Assembly (NCBI RefSeq): GCF_004212635.1
Contig: NZ_PSRT01000075.1
Coordinates: 1-42,133 of the forward strand
Direction: 5' to 3'
Length of the DNA stretch: 42,133 bases
From: Bradyrhizobium genosp. SA-3
GTDB taxonomy: Bacteria > Pseudomonadota > Alphaproteobacteria > Rhizobiales > Xanthobacteraceae
The notes under the pieces were generated by a model. It did no database searches and was not told the DNA's origin. It saw only the letters and a program-made list of their open reading frames with translations. Made by a program: the position numbers and the translations under genes. Below are positions 1-8,677 of this stretch, one piece after another. Numbering within the stretch: position 1 is the first letter of the stretch; each line of letters begins with the position of its first letter.

Positions 1-1091
1 CGCCGCCGCCGAACCGGGCACAATACGCTCCGCCCACGGTTGCGCCGGCCTTCCGGGCCGCACCGACGGTCGCAGCACCCTTGCCGCCACCGCCGCGTCC
101 GCCACAGCGTGACCTGACGCCGCTCGCGGTCGGTGCAGGCGTGGTGGCAGGCGCCGTGATCGGCGCCACCATCGCCGACCTCCACAACCAGCGGCGCGAG
201 GTCATTGAAGGCGGCCGCACGGTCTACACCGAGCCGGACCGCATCATCATCCGCGATCCGGGCGGGCAGGCCTATGTCCGCGGCAACGATCTCTATCGCT
301 TCCGCTACGGCGCCCGCGACATCCGCACCGACACTATCGGCGGCGAAACCCGCACCGTCGTGGTCCGTCCCGACGGCAGCGAGGTGATCACCGTGGTCGG
401 TGCAGACGGTTCGCTGCTGCGGCGAATCCGCAGGGATCCCGGCGGGCGCGAGATCGTCATCATCGACAACAGCTACCGCGATCCGCGCGCGGTCGGCGGC
501 TTCTATGTCGACGTGCCGCCGCCGGTCGTGAACATTCCCTATGATCGCTACATCGTCGATGCCGAGGAGGCGTCGCCGGACGTGATCTACGCGACCATGC
601 AGGCACCGCCGGTGCAGCGGATCGAACGGCGTTACTCGCTCGACGAGATCCGCTACAGCCCCAATGTTCGCATGCAGATGCCGAGCATCGACGTCAACAC
701 GATCAACTTCGAGACGGGATCGTGGACCATCCCGCCGGACCAGGCGGCCCGGCTGCAGGTGATCGCCGACGGCCTCAACCAGGCGATCCAGCGCAACCCG
801 CGCGAGGTGTTCCTGATCGAGGGACACACCGACGCGGTCGGCAACGACGTCGACAATCTGTCGCTGTCGGACCGTCGTGCGCAGTCCGCGGCCGAATTGC
901 TGACGCAGCAGTTCAATGTACCCGCGGAGAACCTGACGTCGCAGGGTTACGGCGAGCAGTATCTGAAGGAGCAGACGCAAGGGCCGAGCCTGATCAACCG
1001 GCGCGTCACCATCCGCCGCATCACGCCGCTGCTCAACGGCGGCCAGGCCTCGTTGCCGCCGCCCCCGCCCGGCACCGCGCCGCCGCGCTGA
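1..1091 (+). CDS. OmpA-family peptidoglycan-binding protein, 5' end outside window
   Basis: The frame is open from the first base, so the N-terminus lies upstream of the window; a TTG at 81 is only an internal codon. The visible part opens with a Pro/Ala-rich stretch and a small-residue hydrophobic segment with glycine-zipper character (about nt 120-180). A middle region of acidic and beta-like sequence follows, and a C-terminal OmpA domain spans about nt 690-1050. That domain shows the expected FETGS start, the EGHTDAVG loop and the LSLSDRRAQSA helix, whose Asp and Arg bind the diaminopimelate of peptidoglycan in this family. It probably tethers the outer membrane or a lipoprotein to the cell wall. 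A strong hairpin terminator follows the stop codon. The domain call is secure; the full architecture cannot be seen. Confidence 0.85.
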   Translation, partial: PPPNRAQYAPPTVAPAFRAAPTVAAPLPPPPRPPQRDLTPLAVGAGVVAGAVIGATIADLHNQRREVIEGGRTVYTEPDRIIIRDPGGQAYVRGNDLYRFRYGARDIRTDTIGGETRTVVVRPDGSEVITVVGADGSLLRRIRRDPGGREIVIIDNSYRDPRAVGGFYVDVPPPVVNIPYDRYIVDAEEASPDVIYATMQAPPVQRIERRYSLDEIRYSPNVRMQMPSIDVNTINFETGSWTIPPDQAARLQVIADGLNQAIQRNPREVFLIEGHTDAVGNDVDNLSLSDRRAQSAAELLTQQFNVPAENLTSQGYGEQYLKEQTQGPSLINRRVTIRRITPLLNGGQASLPPPPPGTAPPR

Positions 1092-1109
1092 GACGGGACC
1101 ACAAACGCA

Positions 1110-1138
1110 AATGGCCGGGAGCGATCCCGGCCATTTTT
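1110..1138 (+). terminator. Rho-independent terminator after the OmpA-family gene
   Basis: A perfect 11-bp stem (1110-1120 with 1125-1135) closes a GCGA tetraloop and runs straight into five T residues (1134-1138), 19 nt after the stop codon. This is the cleanest intrinsic terminator in the window. Confidence 0.85.
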
Positions 1139-1144
1139 GTTTCT

Positions 1145-1229
1145 GTCATTGCGAGGAGCTCTTGCGACGAAGCAATCCAGAGTGCCGTCGCGGATGAAGT
1201 CTGGATTGCTTCGCTTCGCTCGCAATGAC
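1145..1229. repeat. Palindromic intergenic repeat, family A
   Basis: The arms are GTCATTGCGAG at the left end and CTCGCAATGAC at the right end. An inner pair, CAATCCAG and CTGGATTG, encloses a variable centre. The same design recurs at 4357-4441, 21580-21657 and 31824-31899, and in a shortened form at 7505-7558. Confidence 0.85.
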
Positions 1230-1259
1230 GAACGAAGCAACCCCCTCCCGGAATCGATG

Positions 1260-1343
1260 GTAGCCCGGATGGAGCGCAGCGTAATCCGGGGTTCTCGACG
1301 AGCGGCAAGATTCCTGGATTTCGCTGCGCTCCATCCAGGCTAC
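1260..1343. repeat. Palindromic intergenic repeat, family B
   Basis: The left arm begins GTAGCCCGGATGGAGCGCAG and the right arm is its near complement ending in GGCTAC. The element lies between the family A copy and the 3' end of argG, stopping 7 bp short of the argG stop codon. Only one copy is in the window. Confidence 0.75.
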
Positions 1344-1350
1344 GAGAATC

Positions 1351-2688
1351 TCAGCCCTTGTCGCTCTCCAGCCGGAAGATCTGCGAGCCTTCGCTGCCTG
1401 AGAGCAGGCCGGTGTCGCTGTAGAGCTTCAGCTTGGTGCGCGTGTCGGCGATGTCGAGATTGCGCATGGTCAGCTGGCCGATGCGGTCGGCCGGCGTGAA
1501 GGCGGCGTCCTCGACCTTCTCCATGCTGAGCCGCTCCGGCGCATAGGTGAGGTTGGGGCTCTCGGTGTTGAGGATCGAATAGTCGTTGCCGCGGCGCAGC
1601 TCCAGCGTGACCTCGCCGGTGACAGCGCGCGCGACCCAGCGCTGCGCGGTCTCGCGCAGCATCAGGGCCTGCGAGTCGAACCAGCGGCCCTGATACAGCA
1701 AACGGCCGAGACGCATGCCGCTGATGCGGTACTGCTCGATGGTGTCCTCGTTGTGGATGCCGGTGACGAGGCGCTCATAGGCGATGTGCAGCAGCGCCAT
1801 GCCGGGGGCTTCGTAGATGCCGCGGCTCTTGGCCTCGATGATGCGGTTCTCGATCTGGTCGCTCATGCCGAGGCCGTGGCGACCGCCGATGGCGTTGGCT
1901 TCGAGGAACAGCGCGACGGGATCAGAGAAAGTCCGGCCGTTGAGCGCAACCGGCTGGCCTTCCTCGAAACGCACCACGACCTTCTCGGGCTTGACGGCAC
2001 AGTCGTCGCGCCAGAACGGCACGCCCATGATCGGGTTGACGATCTTGATGCCGCTGTCGAGGCTCTCGAGATCCTTGGCCTCGTGCGTCGCGCCGAGCAG
2101 ATTGCTGTCGGTCGAATACGCCTTCTCGGCGCTCATCTTGTAGGCAAAACCCTGAGCCGTCATGAACGCCGACATCTCGGCGCGGCCGCCGAGCTCGTCG
2201 ATGAACTGCTGGTCGAGCCAGGGCTTGTAGATCTTCAGACCGGGATTGGTGAGCAGGCCGTAGCGGTAGAAGCGCTCGATGTCGTTGCCCTTGAAGGTCG
2301 AGCCGTCGCCCCAGATGTTGACGCCGTCTTCCTTCATCGCCGCGACCAGCATCGTGCCGGTGACGGCGCGGCCGAGCGGGGTGGTGTTGAAATAGGTGAT
2401 GCCGCCGGTGGAGATGTGGAAGGCGCCCGACTGGATCGCGGCGATGCCTTCGTGGACGAGCTGCGTGCGGCAATCGACGAGCCGGGCCTTCTCGGCACCG
2501 AATTCCTGCGCCTTGCGCGGGATCTCGTTGTAGTCGGCCTCATCCGGCTGGCCGAGATTGGCGGTGTAGGCGTAGCAGCGCGCGCCCTTCTGCTTCATCC
2601 AGAGCAGCGCCGCACTGGTGTCGAGCCCGCCCGAAAAAGCGATGCCGACTTTCTCTCCCTTGGGCAGGCTTTTCAGGATGGTGGTCAT
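1351..2688 (-). CDS. argG: Argininosuccinate synthase
   Basis: Cytoplasmic enzyme that condenses citrulline with aspartate at the expense of ATP, giving argininosuccinate, the penultimate step of arginine synthesis. The 445-residue length fits the longer class typified by E. coli ArgG (about 447 residues) rather than the roughly 400-residue class. The N-terminal pyrophosphatase-type nucleotide loop SGGLDTS is at residues 19-25, followed by TANLGQPDE and, further on, the conserved GNDIERFYRYG region. The ATG at 2688 has a GGAAG ribosome site a few bases upstream. It stands alone on the minus strand, away from other arginine genes. Family assignment is very firm. Confidence 0.97.
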   Translation of the reverse strand: MTTILKSLPKGEKVGIAFSGGLDTSAALLWMKQKGARCYAYTANLGQPDEADYNEIPRKAQEFGAEKARLVDCRTQLVHEGIAAIQSGAFHISTGGITYFNTTPLGRAVTGTMLVAAMKEDGVNIWGDGSTFKGNDIERFYRYGLLTNPGLKIYKPWLDQQFIDELGGRAEMSAFMTAQGFAYKMSAEKAYSTDSNLLGATHEAKDLESLDSGIKIVNPIMGVPFWRDDCAVKPEKVVVRFEEGQPVALNGRTFSDPVALFLEANAIGGRHGLGMSDQIENRIIEAKSRGIYEAPGMALLHIAYERLVTGIHNEDTIEQYRISGMRLGRLLYQGRWFDSQALMLRETAQRWVARAVTGEVTLELRRGNDYSILNTESPNLTYAPERLSMEKVEDAAFTPADRIGQLTMRNLDIADTRTKLKLYSDTGLLSGSEGSQIFRLESDKG

Positions 2689-2780
2689 GGCGCTTCCAAT
2701 CGGGTCACAAGGGCTGATGTCAGGGCGGGTTTGACCGCGCGAATATCAAATTTCGCACGCCTCGGCACCCATTTAATGGC

Positions 2781-3557
2781 TCAGATCGACGGCTCGGGAC
2801 CCGTCTTGCGGCCGAACAGGCGCTGGCGGAGCTGGTAGGCGGGCCAGTTCAGCCGGGTCAGCGCGGCGTCGACCGCCTCGTCCGAAAAGCGGGTCGGCGG
2901 CCAGCGGTAAATCAGCGCGTAGGCAAACCAGATCACCACGAAACTGACGAGGCCGGCAATCGCCACATCGGTGAAGAAATGTCCGCCGAAGGCCATACGC
3001 AGCCCGCTGGTCACAGCGCCGAAGATAACCGCTCCGGCATAGGCGAGCGGCCGCCATGCCGGCGGGGCCAGCGCGGCCGGCGCCAGCGTCCAGAACGCAG
3101 TCGCGCCCTCGCCCGAGAAGAACGAGCAGTTGCGCGCGCAACCGCCGCGCGGATCCCACCACGGCACGAACTGCTGGTCGCCGGCAAATTCCGTCACCAC
3201 CACCGGACGCGGACGTCCCCAATAGGTCTTGAAGGTCAGGTTGGTGAGAATGCCGGCCGACATCGTCAGCGTCACCAGCAGGAAAATGATCGCGCGCCCC
3301 GACACCATCAGCGGCCGGTCGGGCCGGACCATCTTGACCACGAGCGCGACGAGCGACGGCAATGCAAAGGCCCAGGCGACCCACATCGCCGCGTCACGTG
3401 CGAAGCTGGCCCAGCCGTTCAGCTTGAGCGGGAAGGTCTTGGTCTGGGGATCGAAGAACAGCGAGGCGAGCTTGAGATCGAGCTCGGGATAGAGGCCGAA
3501 GACGAGGCCGATCACGAGCCACAGCGCCAGGGCGACGAAGAGTCCAGTCCGGTTCAT
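2781..3557 (-). CDS. PAP2-family membrane phosphatase
   Basis: A 258-residue integral membrane protein with about six hydrophobic segments. It carries the three-part phosphatase signature of type 2 phosphatidic acid phosphatases: K110-X6-R117-P118, a central SGE at 148-150, and R187-X5-H193-X3-D197. In the textbook signature the middle motif is PSGH; here Glu150 takes the place of the His that normally acts as acid/base. Such enzymes dephosphorylate lipids (phosphatidic acid, undecaprenyl pyrophosphate, lipid A) on the periplasmic side. The unusual centre and two Cys residues (140, 144) just before it suggest a lipid A or undecaprenyl-phosphate type substrate, but the sequence alone does not decide this. 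The start is ATG 3557 with a weak ribosome site. Confidence 0.85.
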   Translation of the reverse strand: MNRTGLFVALALWLVIGLVFGLYPELDLKLASLFFDPQTKTFPLKLNGWASFARDAAMWVAWAFALPSLVALVVKMVRPDRPLMVSGRAIIFLLVTLTMSAGILTNLTFKTYWGRPRPVVVTEFAGDQQFVPWWDPRGGCARNCSFFSGEGATAFWTLAPAALAPPAWRPLAYAGAVIFGAVTSGLRMAFGGHFFTDVAIAGLVSFVVIWFAYALIYRWPPTRFSDEAVDAALTRLNWPAYQLRQRLFGRKTGPEPSI

Positions 3558-3651
3558 GCCGCGCGGTTTAGCGGAGTGGGGCGGGGATGGAAACCCCGGA
3601 GTCGGTGCCGCAAGCGAGCGCGATTTTGCCCGAGCGCTATGCCTCCACGGT

Positions 3652-3793
3652 GTCGTCCCGGCGAAGGCCGGGACCCATAACCACAGGGAGCGGTTTGACG
3701 GAGACTAGTGGTTACCAGCTCCCTGCAACAACTTCTCCCAGGGGGTATGGATCCCGGCCCCCCGTGCGCAATTGCGCACTAGGCCGGGACGAC
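3652..3793. repeat. Palindromic intergenic repeat, family C
   Basis: The element begins GTCGTCCCGGCGAAGGCCGG and ends CCGGGACGAC, with the complementary ends enclosing about 110 bp of partly palindromic sequence. Related copies are at 11096-11220 and 38004-38142. It fills most of the gap between two minus-strand genes. Confidence 0.8.
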
Positions 3794-3840
3794 ACTGAGT
3801 ATGTTGCGCATTGCTTCGCCTCAATCCAACTCAAGCGCAA

Positions 3841-4335
3841 TCACAGCGCATCCGGCCTTGAATTCGACGGCAGCGGCGGGGGCGGCCGGCGCGGGGGCGG
3901 CGGATCGCGCCAGGCGCCGGCGTTCCGGCCGGCGATCAACCAGTAGACCACGCCGGCAACGATGCCGGCTCCGGTCATGATCTCCAGGTGGCGCCGCACG
4001 ATGCCCTCGAACTGCAACGTGTCGGCGTGAAAGGGAACGAGGCCGAGATAGCAGGCGAGCCCGACGAGGCCGCCGCCGACGGCGTAAGCGAGCGCGCTGC
4101 GGATGTAGAGCGCTTCGGTGATGGCGACGATCACCGCCGCCGGCACCAAGGCAAAGCCCGAGACGAAGATGAAGCCGAAACCGAGCAGGATGTCGATCGT
4201 GCCCTGATCGACGGGACCTGCGCCGAGATCAGCGAATTCCGGAAACAGCAGCGCGACGACGACGATCATGCCGCCGACGAAACAGGCGGCGAGGAAGCCG
4301 ATGAAGATGACGACGAGGCGGCCGATCAGGGACAT
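3841..4335 (-). CDS. Small four-helix membrane protein with Pro-rich tail, function unknown
   Basis: A 164-residue protein with four predicted membrane helices (roughly residues 5-30, 48-77, 80-102 and 116-137) and a very basic Pro-rich cytoplasmic or periplasmic tail (RDPPPPRRPPPPLP). No enzyme motif is visible. The ATG at 4335 is preferred. A longer reading from 4380 would add 15 residues (starting MLCFARNDG) that are simply the translation of the family A palindromic repeat upstream, so it is unlikely to be the native start. The ribosome site before 4335 is weak. I do not recognise the family beyond a generic conserved membrane protein. Confidence 0.7.
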   Translation of the reverse strand: MSLIGRLVVIFIGFLAACFVGGMIVVVALLFPEFADLGAGPVDQGTIDILLGFGFIFVSGFALVPAAVIVAITEALYIRSALAYAVGGGLVGLACYLGLVPFHADTLQFEGIVRRHLEIMTGAGIVAGVVYWLIAGRNAGAWRDPPPPRRPPPPLPSNSRPDAL

Positions 4336-4356
4336 GACGCCAAAGCCATCGTGACC

Positions 4357-4441
4357 GTCATTGCGAGCGAAGCAAAGCAATCCAGAGATGCGTCCGGGGA
4401 GACAGTCTGGATTGCTTCGTCGCTACGCTCCTCGCAATGAC
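4357..4441. repeat. Palindromic intergenic repeat, family A
   Basis: GTCATTGCGAG at the left and CTCGCAATGAC at the right, with the internal CAATCCAG/CTGGATTG pair. It lies immediately downstream of rlmN and upstream of the four-helix membrane protein. Confidence 0.85.
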
Positions 4442-4469
4442 GAGGATGCGAGAGCGCGAGCATGATCCG

Positions 4470-5663
4470 CTAGTCCGTCATCGCCATGGCGCGCAGCGCC
4501 TGGCGTTCCCTGGCCGAGAGCTTTTCCGTCTCCGACTTGAGCTGGCCGCAGGCGGCGAGGATATCGCGGCCGCGCGGGGTGCGCACCGGCGAGGAATAGC
4601 CGGCGTTGAAGATGTATTCGGAGAATTTTTCGATCTGGTCCCAGTCCGAACATTCATATGCCGTGCCGGGCCAGGGATTGAACGGGATCAGATTGATCTT
4701 GGCCGGAATGCCCTTGAGCAGCTTCACCAGCAGCTTCGCGTCATCGAGCGAATCATTGACGCCCTTGAGCATCACATATTCGAAGGTGATGCGGCGCGCG
4801 TTCGAGGCACCGGGATAATCGCGGCAGGCCTGCAGCAGCTCCTTGATCGGATATTTGCGGTTGAGCGGCACCAGCTCGTTGCGCAGCTCGTCGCGCACCG
4901 CGTGCAGCGAGATCGCGAGCATGACGCCGATCTCCTCGCCGGCGCGGACGATGTTCGGCACCACGCCCGAGGTCGACAGCGTGATGCGGCGGCGGGAGAT
5001 GCCGATGCCTTCGTTGTCGCCGACGATCAGCAGCGCATCGCGCACCGCGTCGAAATTGTAGAGCGGCTCGCCCATGCCCATCATCACGATGTTGGTGACG
5101 CGGCGCGTGCCGTCCTCGCGATCGGCCCAATCATTCAGGCGATCGCGTGCGACCATCACCTGTCCCACGATCTCGCCGGCGGTGAGATTGCGGACCAGAC
5201 GCTGCGTGCCGGTGTGACAGAACGCGCAGTTCAGCGTGCAGCCGACCTGCGAGGAGACGCAGAGCGTGCCGCGATCGGTCTCGGGGATGTAAACGCACTC
5301 GACTTCATGCGCCTTCTCGACATTGTCGCCGCTCGGCAGCCGCAGCAGCCATTTCCGCGTGCCGTCGTTGGAGATCTGTTCGGCCACGACCTCGGGCCGG
5401 TCGACCGTGAAATGCTGCGCGAGCTCGGCGCGAATGCCTTTCGAGATCGATGTCATCTCGTCGAAGTTTTGGGCGCCGCGGAAATAGAGCCAGTGCCACA
5501 GCTGTTGCACGCGCATCTTGCGCTGCGCTGGTGCAACGCCGATCTCGCCGAGGCGATCGGCGAGCTCGGTGCGCGACAGGCCGATCAGCGACGGTTTTGC
5601 CGGCGGCACATAGGTTTCGAGCGGAGTCTTCTCCACCAATGTTGCGTTGTGCGGCTCGGTCAT
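4470..5663 (-). CDS. rlmN: Dual-specificity 23S rRNA/tRNA adenine C2-methyltransferase RlmN
   Basis: Radical SAM enzyme that methylates C2 of A2503 in 23S rRNA and A37 of some tRNAs. The iron-sulfur motif C142-X3-C146-X2-C149 sits in VGCTLNCAFC. Cys135 (in TLCVSSQ) and Cys372 (in ILAACGQ) match the two extra Cys used by this family for the radical step and the methyl-enzyme intermediate. MGMGEPLYNFD, the SAM-binding GGE equivalent, is present. Length (397) is normal for alphaproteobacteria. The ATG at 5663 follows a repeat-filled intergenic region. It is transcribed alone. Confidence 0.97.
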   Translation of the reverse strand: MTEPHNATLVEKTPLETYVPPAKPSLIGLSRTELADRLGEIGVAPAQRKMRVQQLWHWLYFRGAQNFDEMTSISKGIRAELAQHFTVDRPEVVAEQISNDGTRKWLLRLPSGDNVEKAHEVECVYIPETDRGTLCVSSQVGCTLNCAFCHTGTQRLVRNLTAGEIVGQVMVARDRLNDWADREDGTRRVTNIVMMGMGEPLYNFDAVRDALLIVGDNEGIGISRRRITLSTSGVVPNIVRAGEEIGVMLAISLHAVRDELRNELVPLNRKYPIKELLQACRDYPGASNARRITFEYVMLKGVNDSLDDAKLLVKLLKGIPAKINLIPFNPWPGTAYECSDWDQIEKFSEYIFNAGYSSPVRTPRGRDILAACGQLKSETEKLSARERQALRAMAMTD

Positions 5664-5689
5664 CGGTTGCCTGAGATTGCTGCTGTCTC

Positions 5690-5774
5690 GTCATGCCCGG
5701 GCTTGTCCCGGGCATCCACGTTCTTTCCCGCCCGGAGCCAGCGCGTGGATGGCCGGGACAAGCCCGGCCATGAC
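5690..5774. repeat. Palindromic intergenic repeat, family D
   Basis: Starts GTCATGCCCGGGCTTGTCCC and ends with the matching GGCCATGAC. The two halves also share a CCACG.../...CGTGG inner arm. A relative lies at 40184-40306 and a looser one at 8678-8781. Confidence 0.8.
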
Positions 5775-5843
5775 GGCAGCACCTTTGGGATAACCCCTAT
5801 ATAGCAACCGGAACAGCCGATTGCGACCTTATCGCCCGCAGCC

Positions 5844-6518
5844 TTACCGCCGGCAGTCCTGGGCGATCTTGTCGAGCGCCTGGGCGAGGCCCTTGAGCGA
5901 AAACGTGTCGGTCGTCTCGGTGCCCTTGGCCGAGACTCCCTTGACCACGAGATCGGCGGATTTACGCATGGCTTCGACCATCCGCTCCTCCTCGGCCGCG
6001 TTCTTGATCCAGAGGCCGTCGCCCTGAGTATACATGGCGAAAGCAGCGCCGCCGACCTCGACCGTCGATTCCGAGCCCGGTTTCAGCGCATAGCCGATCA
6101 TGACCGAGACTTCGTTATTGACCTTCTCGGCCGGCCGGGTCGACACGAACGCATAGGCGGGATCCCGCGGCCGGTTCGGCGGGTTGGTCTTCGACGACGA
6201 GGGCTTGGCCAGCGCGAAGCAGACCTTCTTGCCGTTGGGCGTGGCCGAATAGGCGCCCCAGGTGCCGAACTGGCCGATCAGGGTCGGCTCCGCGCCGCCC
6301 GCAACCGCCGCGGTCGGGGCGGCCGGTTTGCTCTCTGGCTTTGCAGCCGTCTTTGCGTGGGTATTGGCAGTCGTATTGGCCGACGGCGCGGCTGGCTTCG
6401 GTGTCGCCTCTTTTGGAGCAGACTTGGGCGCCGGTTGCGCCGTCTGCGCCCGCGCGAGATCGGCGACCCCGCACGTCATCATGCCGATCATCAAAACGAA
6501 AGATAGCACCCGCCACAT
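5844..6518 (-). CDS. Invasion-associated locus B (IalB) family secreted protein
   Basis: A 224-residue exported protein. Residues 1-24 form a Sec signal peptide ending ADLARA, then comes a Lys/Pro/Ala-rich linker (about 25-75). The IalB domain follows, recognisable from FGTWGAYSA, KVCFALAKP, a Cys near the C-terminus (QDCRR) and a WIKN/MR-rich middle. IalB was named for a Bartonella invasion factor, but the family is widespread in free-living rhizobia as periplasmic or outer-membrane-associated proteins, so a virulence role should not be assumed. The ATG at 6518 has GGGAACC upstream. The two Cys residues of the domain could form a disulfide. Confidence 0.85.
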   Translation of the reverse strand: MWRVLSFVLMIGMMTCGVADLARAQTAQPAPKSAPKEATPKPAAPSANTTANTHAKTAAKPESKPAAPTAAVAGGAEPTLIGQFGTWGAYSATPNGKKVCFALAKPSSSKTNPPNRPRDPAYAFVSTRPAEKVNNEVSVMIGYALKPGSESTVEVGGAAFAMYTQGDGLWIKNAAEEERMVEAMRKSADLVVKGVSAKGTETTDTFSLKGLAQALDKIAQDCRR

Positions 6519-6633
6519 GCTGGAGTGGTTCCCTCAATATTGTGACTGGAAGATGGCCCGGCCGCGTTTTGTCCCCGGGCAGGGATAACCGGGAAAGTCC
6601 AATTTGGGAAGGCAGTTAGCGGGTTTGTCAGTA

Positions 6634-7473
6634 CTAAGCCTTGGATCGCGCGGCGCGTTGCTCTGCCCATTGCGCCTCGCTCCAGCCGAGCAGGTCCTCG
6701 GCACCGGAACTGCGCAAATGCGCGCCGCCGTCGATCACCACCATCTCGCCATTGATATAGCCGGCCCGGTCCGAGACCAGGAAGCTGGCGAGATCGACAA
6801 GTTCGCCATGCTCGCCGGTACGGCCGAGCGGGTTGCGCGCGGCCCAGCCTTCGTCGCGGCCCTCGGGGCGGAGCTGCCCCGATGCGCCGGCGGTCGGGAA
6901 TGGTCCCGGCGCGATGGCGACGGTGCGGATGCCCTTCGGACCCCATTCCACGGCGAGACTTTTGGTCATCGCCAGCACCGCCGACTTCGCCATCGCCGAC
7001 GGCACGGTGAAGGCGCGGCCGGTGATGGTCGAGGTCGAGAGGATCGAGAGCACGACGCCGCCATGCTTGCCCTCGATCCAGCGCCTGCCGGCGGCGAGCG
7101 TGCAATACATCGCGCCGTGCAGCGTGGGCGCGAGGATCGCATCCGCCGCGCGGAAGGAGAGATGCTCGCTCTGCGCGATGAAGGTCGCGGCGGCGTTGTT
7201 GACGAGGATATCGAGCGGCGCTTCGCGCCAGATCTGATCCATCATGTTGTCGACGGCCGCACCGTCGCGGATATCGCAGGCGATGGTCGTGACCTTGCCG
7301 CCGGTCTGTGCGCGCATCTCACTCGCCGGTGCCTCGAGCCGATCGAGCTTGCGACCGCAGATCGCGAGCTCGGCGCCAAGCGCGAGGAAGCGACGACCCA
7401 TCGCAGCGCCGAGGCCCGAGCCACCGCCGGTGATGAGGATGCGCTTGTCCTTGAGCAGGCTTGTTTCAAACAT
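6634..7473 (-). CDS. SDR-family oxidoreductase, 2,4-dienoyl-CoA-reductase-like
   Basis: A 279-residue short-chain dehydrogenase. The Rossmann motif TGGGSGLG is at 15-22 and NNAA at 102-105. The usual YxxxK is replaced by SAMAK (Ser169...Lys173). As I recall the human 2,4-dienoyl-CoA reductase sequence, it has the same PSAxAK, SLAxEWG and PGP series, so this points to that NADPH-dependent subfamily acting in oxidation of unsaturated fatty acids, rather than to a dead enzyme. The ATG at 7473 has GAGG about nine bases upstream; a longer reading from 7554 runs into a palindromic repeat and is rejected. Function inferred from subfamily resemblance. Confidence 0.85.
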   Translation of the reverse strand: MFETSLLKDKRILITGGGSGLGAAMGRRFLALGAELAICGRKLDRLEAPASEMRAQTGGKVTTIACDIRDGAAVDNMMDQIWREAPLDILVNNAAATFIAQSEHLSFRAADAILAPTLHGAMYCTLAAGRRWIEGKHGGVVLSILSTSTITGRAFTVPSAMAKSAVLAMTKSLAVEWGPKGIRTVAIAPGPFPTAGASGQLRPEGRDEGWAARNPLGRTGEHGELVDLASFLVSDRAGYINGEMVVIDGGAHLRSSGAEDLLGWSEAQWAEQRAARSKA

Positions 7474-7504
7474 CGTTTGAATCCTCGCTGTTGCCACACA
7501 CTCC

Positions 7505-7558
7505 GTCATTGCGAGCCAACGGGTCCGCGCGAAGCGCGGCCCGATGACTCGCAATGAC
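7505..7558. repeat. Short family A palindromic repeat
   Basis: Perfect 11-bp outer arms GTCATTGCGAG/CTCGCAATGAC enclose only about 32 bp. The internal CAATCCAG pair of the full-length copies is missing, so this is a reduced member lying between two divergent genes. Confidence 0.75.
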
Positions 7559-7670
7559 GTGAGGATAGGCCGGCGCGTCGCTTTGGCAAAAAATCCGGAT
7601 TGTCGCCCGCGTCCAAATCCGGCAAAACCGGGCCAACTATAATTCCACTCGAAACGCTACAGGTGCCGCC

Positions 7671-8645
7671 ATGAAAGCCATCCTCTGCTCGCAATATTGC
7701 CAGCCCGACGATCTCGTTCTGGCTGACGTGCCGGATCCGGTGGCGGGGCCCGGCGAAGCCGTGATCGCGATCAAGGCGGCGGCGTTGAACTTCTTCGACA
7801 TCCTGATGATCCAGGGCAAGTATCAGATCAAGCCGCCGTTCCCGTTCTCGCCGGCTGCCGAGGTCGCCGGCGTGATCGAGAGCATCGGCGCTGGCGTCAC
7901 CGACCTGAAGATCGGCGATCGCGTCGTCGCCTCCTGCGGCCACAACGGCGCACGCGAGAAGATCGCGCTGCCGGCGGCATCGATCGTGAAGATTCCGGAC
8001 AATCTCGATTATGATCGCGCGGCCGGCATCATCATCATCTACGGCACCGCGCTGCATGCGCTGGAAGATCGCGCGAGCCCGAAGCCCGGCGAGACGCTCG
8101 CGGTGCTGGGCGCAGCCGGCGGCACCGGCCTTGCTGCCTGCGAGCTCGGCAAGCTGATGGGCCTGAAGGTGATCGCCTGCGCTTCGTCGGACGAGAAGCT
8201 CGAATTCGCCAGGGCGCACGGCGCAGAGCTGACGCTCAACTACGCCAAGGAAGATTTGAAGGAAGGCTTGCGCAAGCTCACCGATGGCAAAGGTGTCGAC
8301 ATCATCTTCGATCCCGTGGGCGGCGCCTATGCGGAGCAGGCGCTGCGCTCGATCGCCTGGGAAGGCCGCTTCCTCGTGATCGGCTTTGCCGCCGGCGACA
8401 TTCCGAAGATGCCGCTGAACCTCGCACTGCTGAAGGGCTGCGACATCCGCGGCGTGTTCTGGGGCGCCTGGACCCGGCTCAACCCGGCCAAGAACCGCGC
8501 CAATCTGGAGAAGCTCGTGAAGTGGACGGCGGAAGGCAAGATCTCATCGCATGTCGACCGCACCTTCCCGCTGGCGCAGACCGCGGACGCGTTGAAGGTG
8601 CTCGCGGGACGTCAGGCGATGGGGAAGGTGATTCTGCACCCGTGA
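7671..8645 (+). CDS. Zinc-independent MDR, NADPH:quinone-oxidoreductase-like
   Basis: A 324-residue medium-chain dehydrogenase/reductase. The N-terminal GroES-like half contains AALNFFDILMIQGKY and the AAEVAGVIESIGAGV stretch typical of quinone oxidoreductases, without the Cys/His/Glu set that binds catalytic zinc. The nucleotide-binding loop GAAGGTG is at 147-153, then FDPVGG. Enzymes of this type reduce quinones or enones with NADPH. The ATG at 7671 has AGGTG seven bases upstream. It diverges from the dienoyl-CoA-reductase-like gene. The exact substrate cannot be read from sequence. Confidence 0.88.
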   Translation: MKAILCSQYCQPDDLVLADVPDPVAGPGEAVIAIKAAALNFFDILMIQGKYQIKPPFPFSPAAEVAGVIESIGAGVTDLKIGDRVVASCGHNGAREKIALPAASIVKIPDNLDYDRAAGIIIIYGTALHALEDRASPKPGETLAVLGAAGGTGLAACELGKLMGLKVIACASSDEKLEFARAHGAELTLNYAKEDLKEGLRKLTDGKGVDIIFDPVGGAYAEQALRSIAWEGRFLVIGFAAGDIPKMPLNLALLKGCDIRGVFWGAWTRLNPAKNRANLEKLVKWTAEGKISSHVDRTFPLAQTADALKVLAGRQAMGKVILHP

Positions 8646-8677
8646 TGACAGTGTCATCACGAGGCTGACACACTCAA

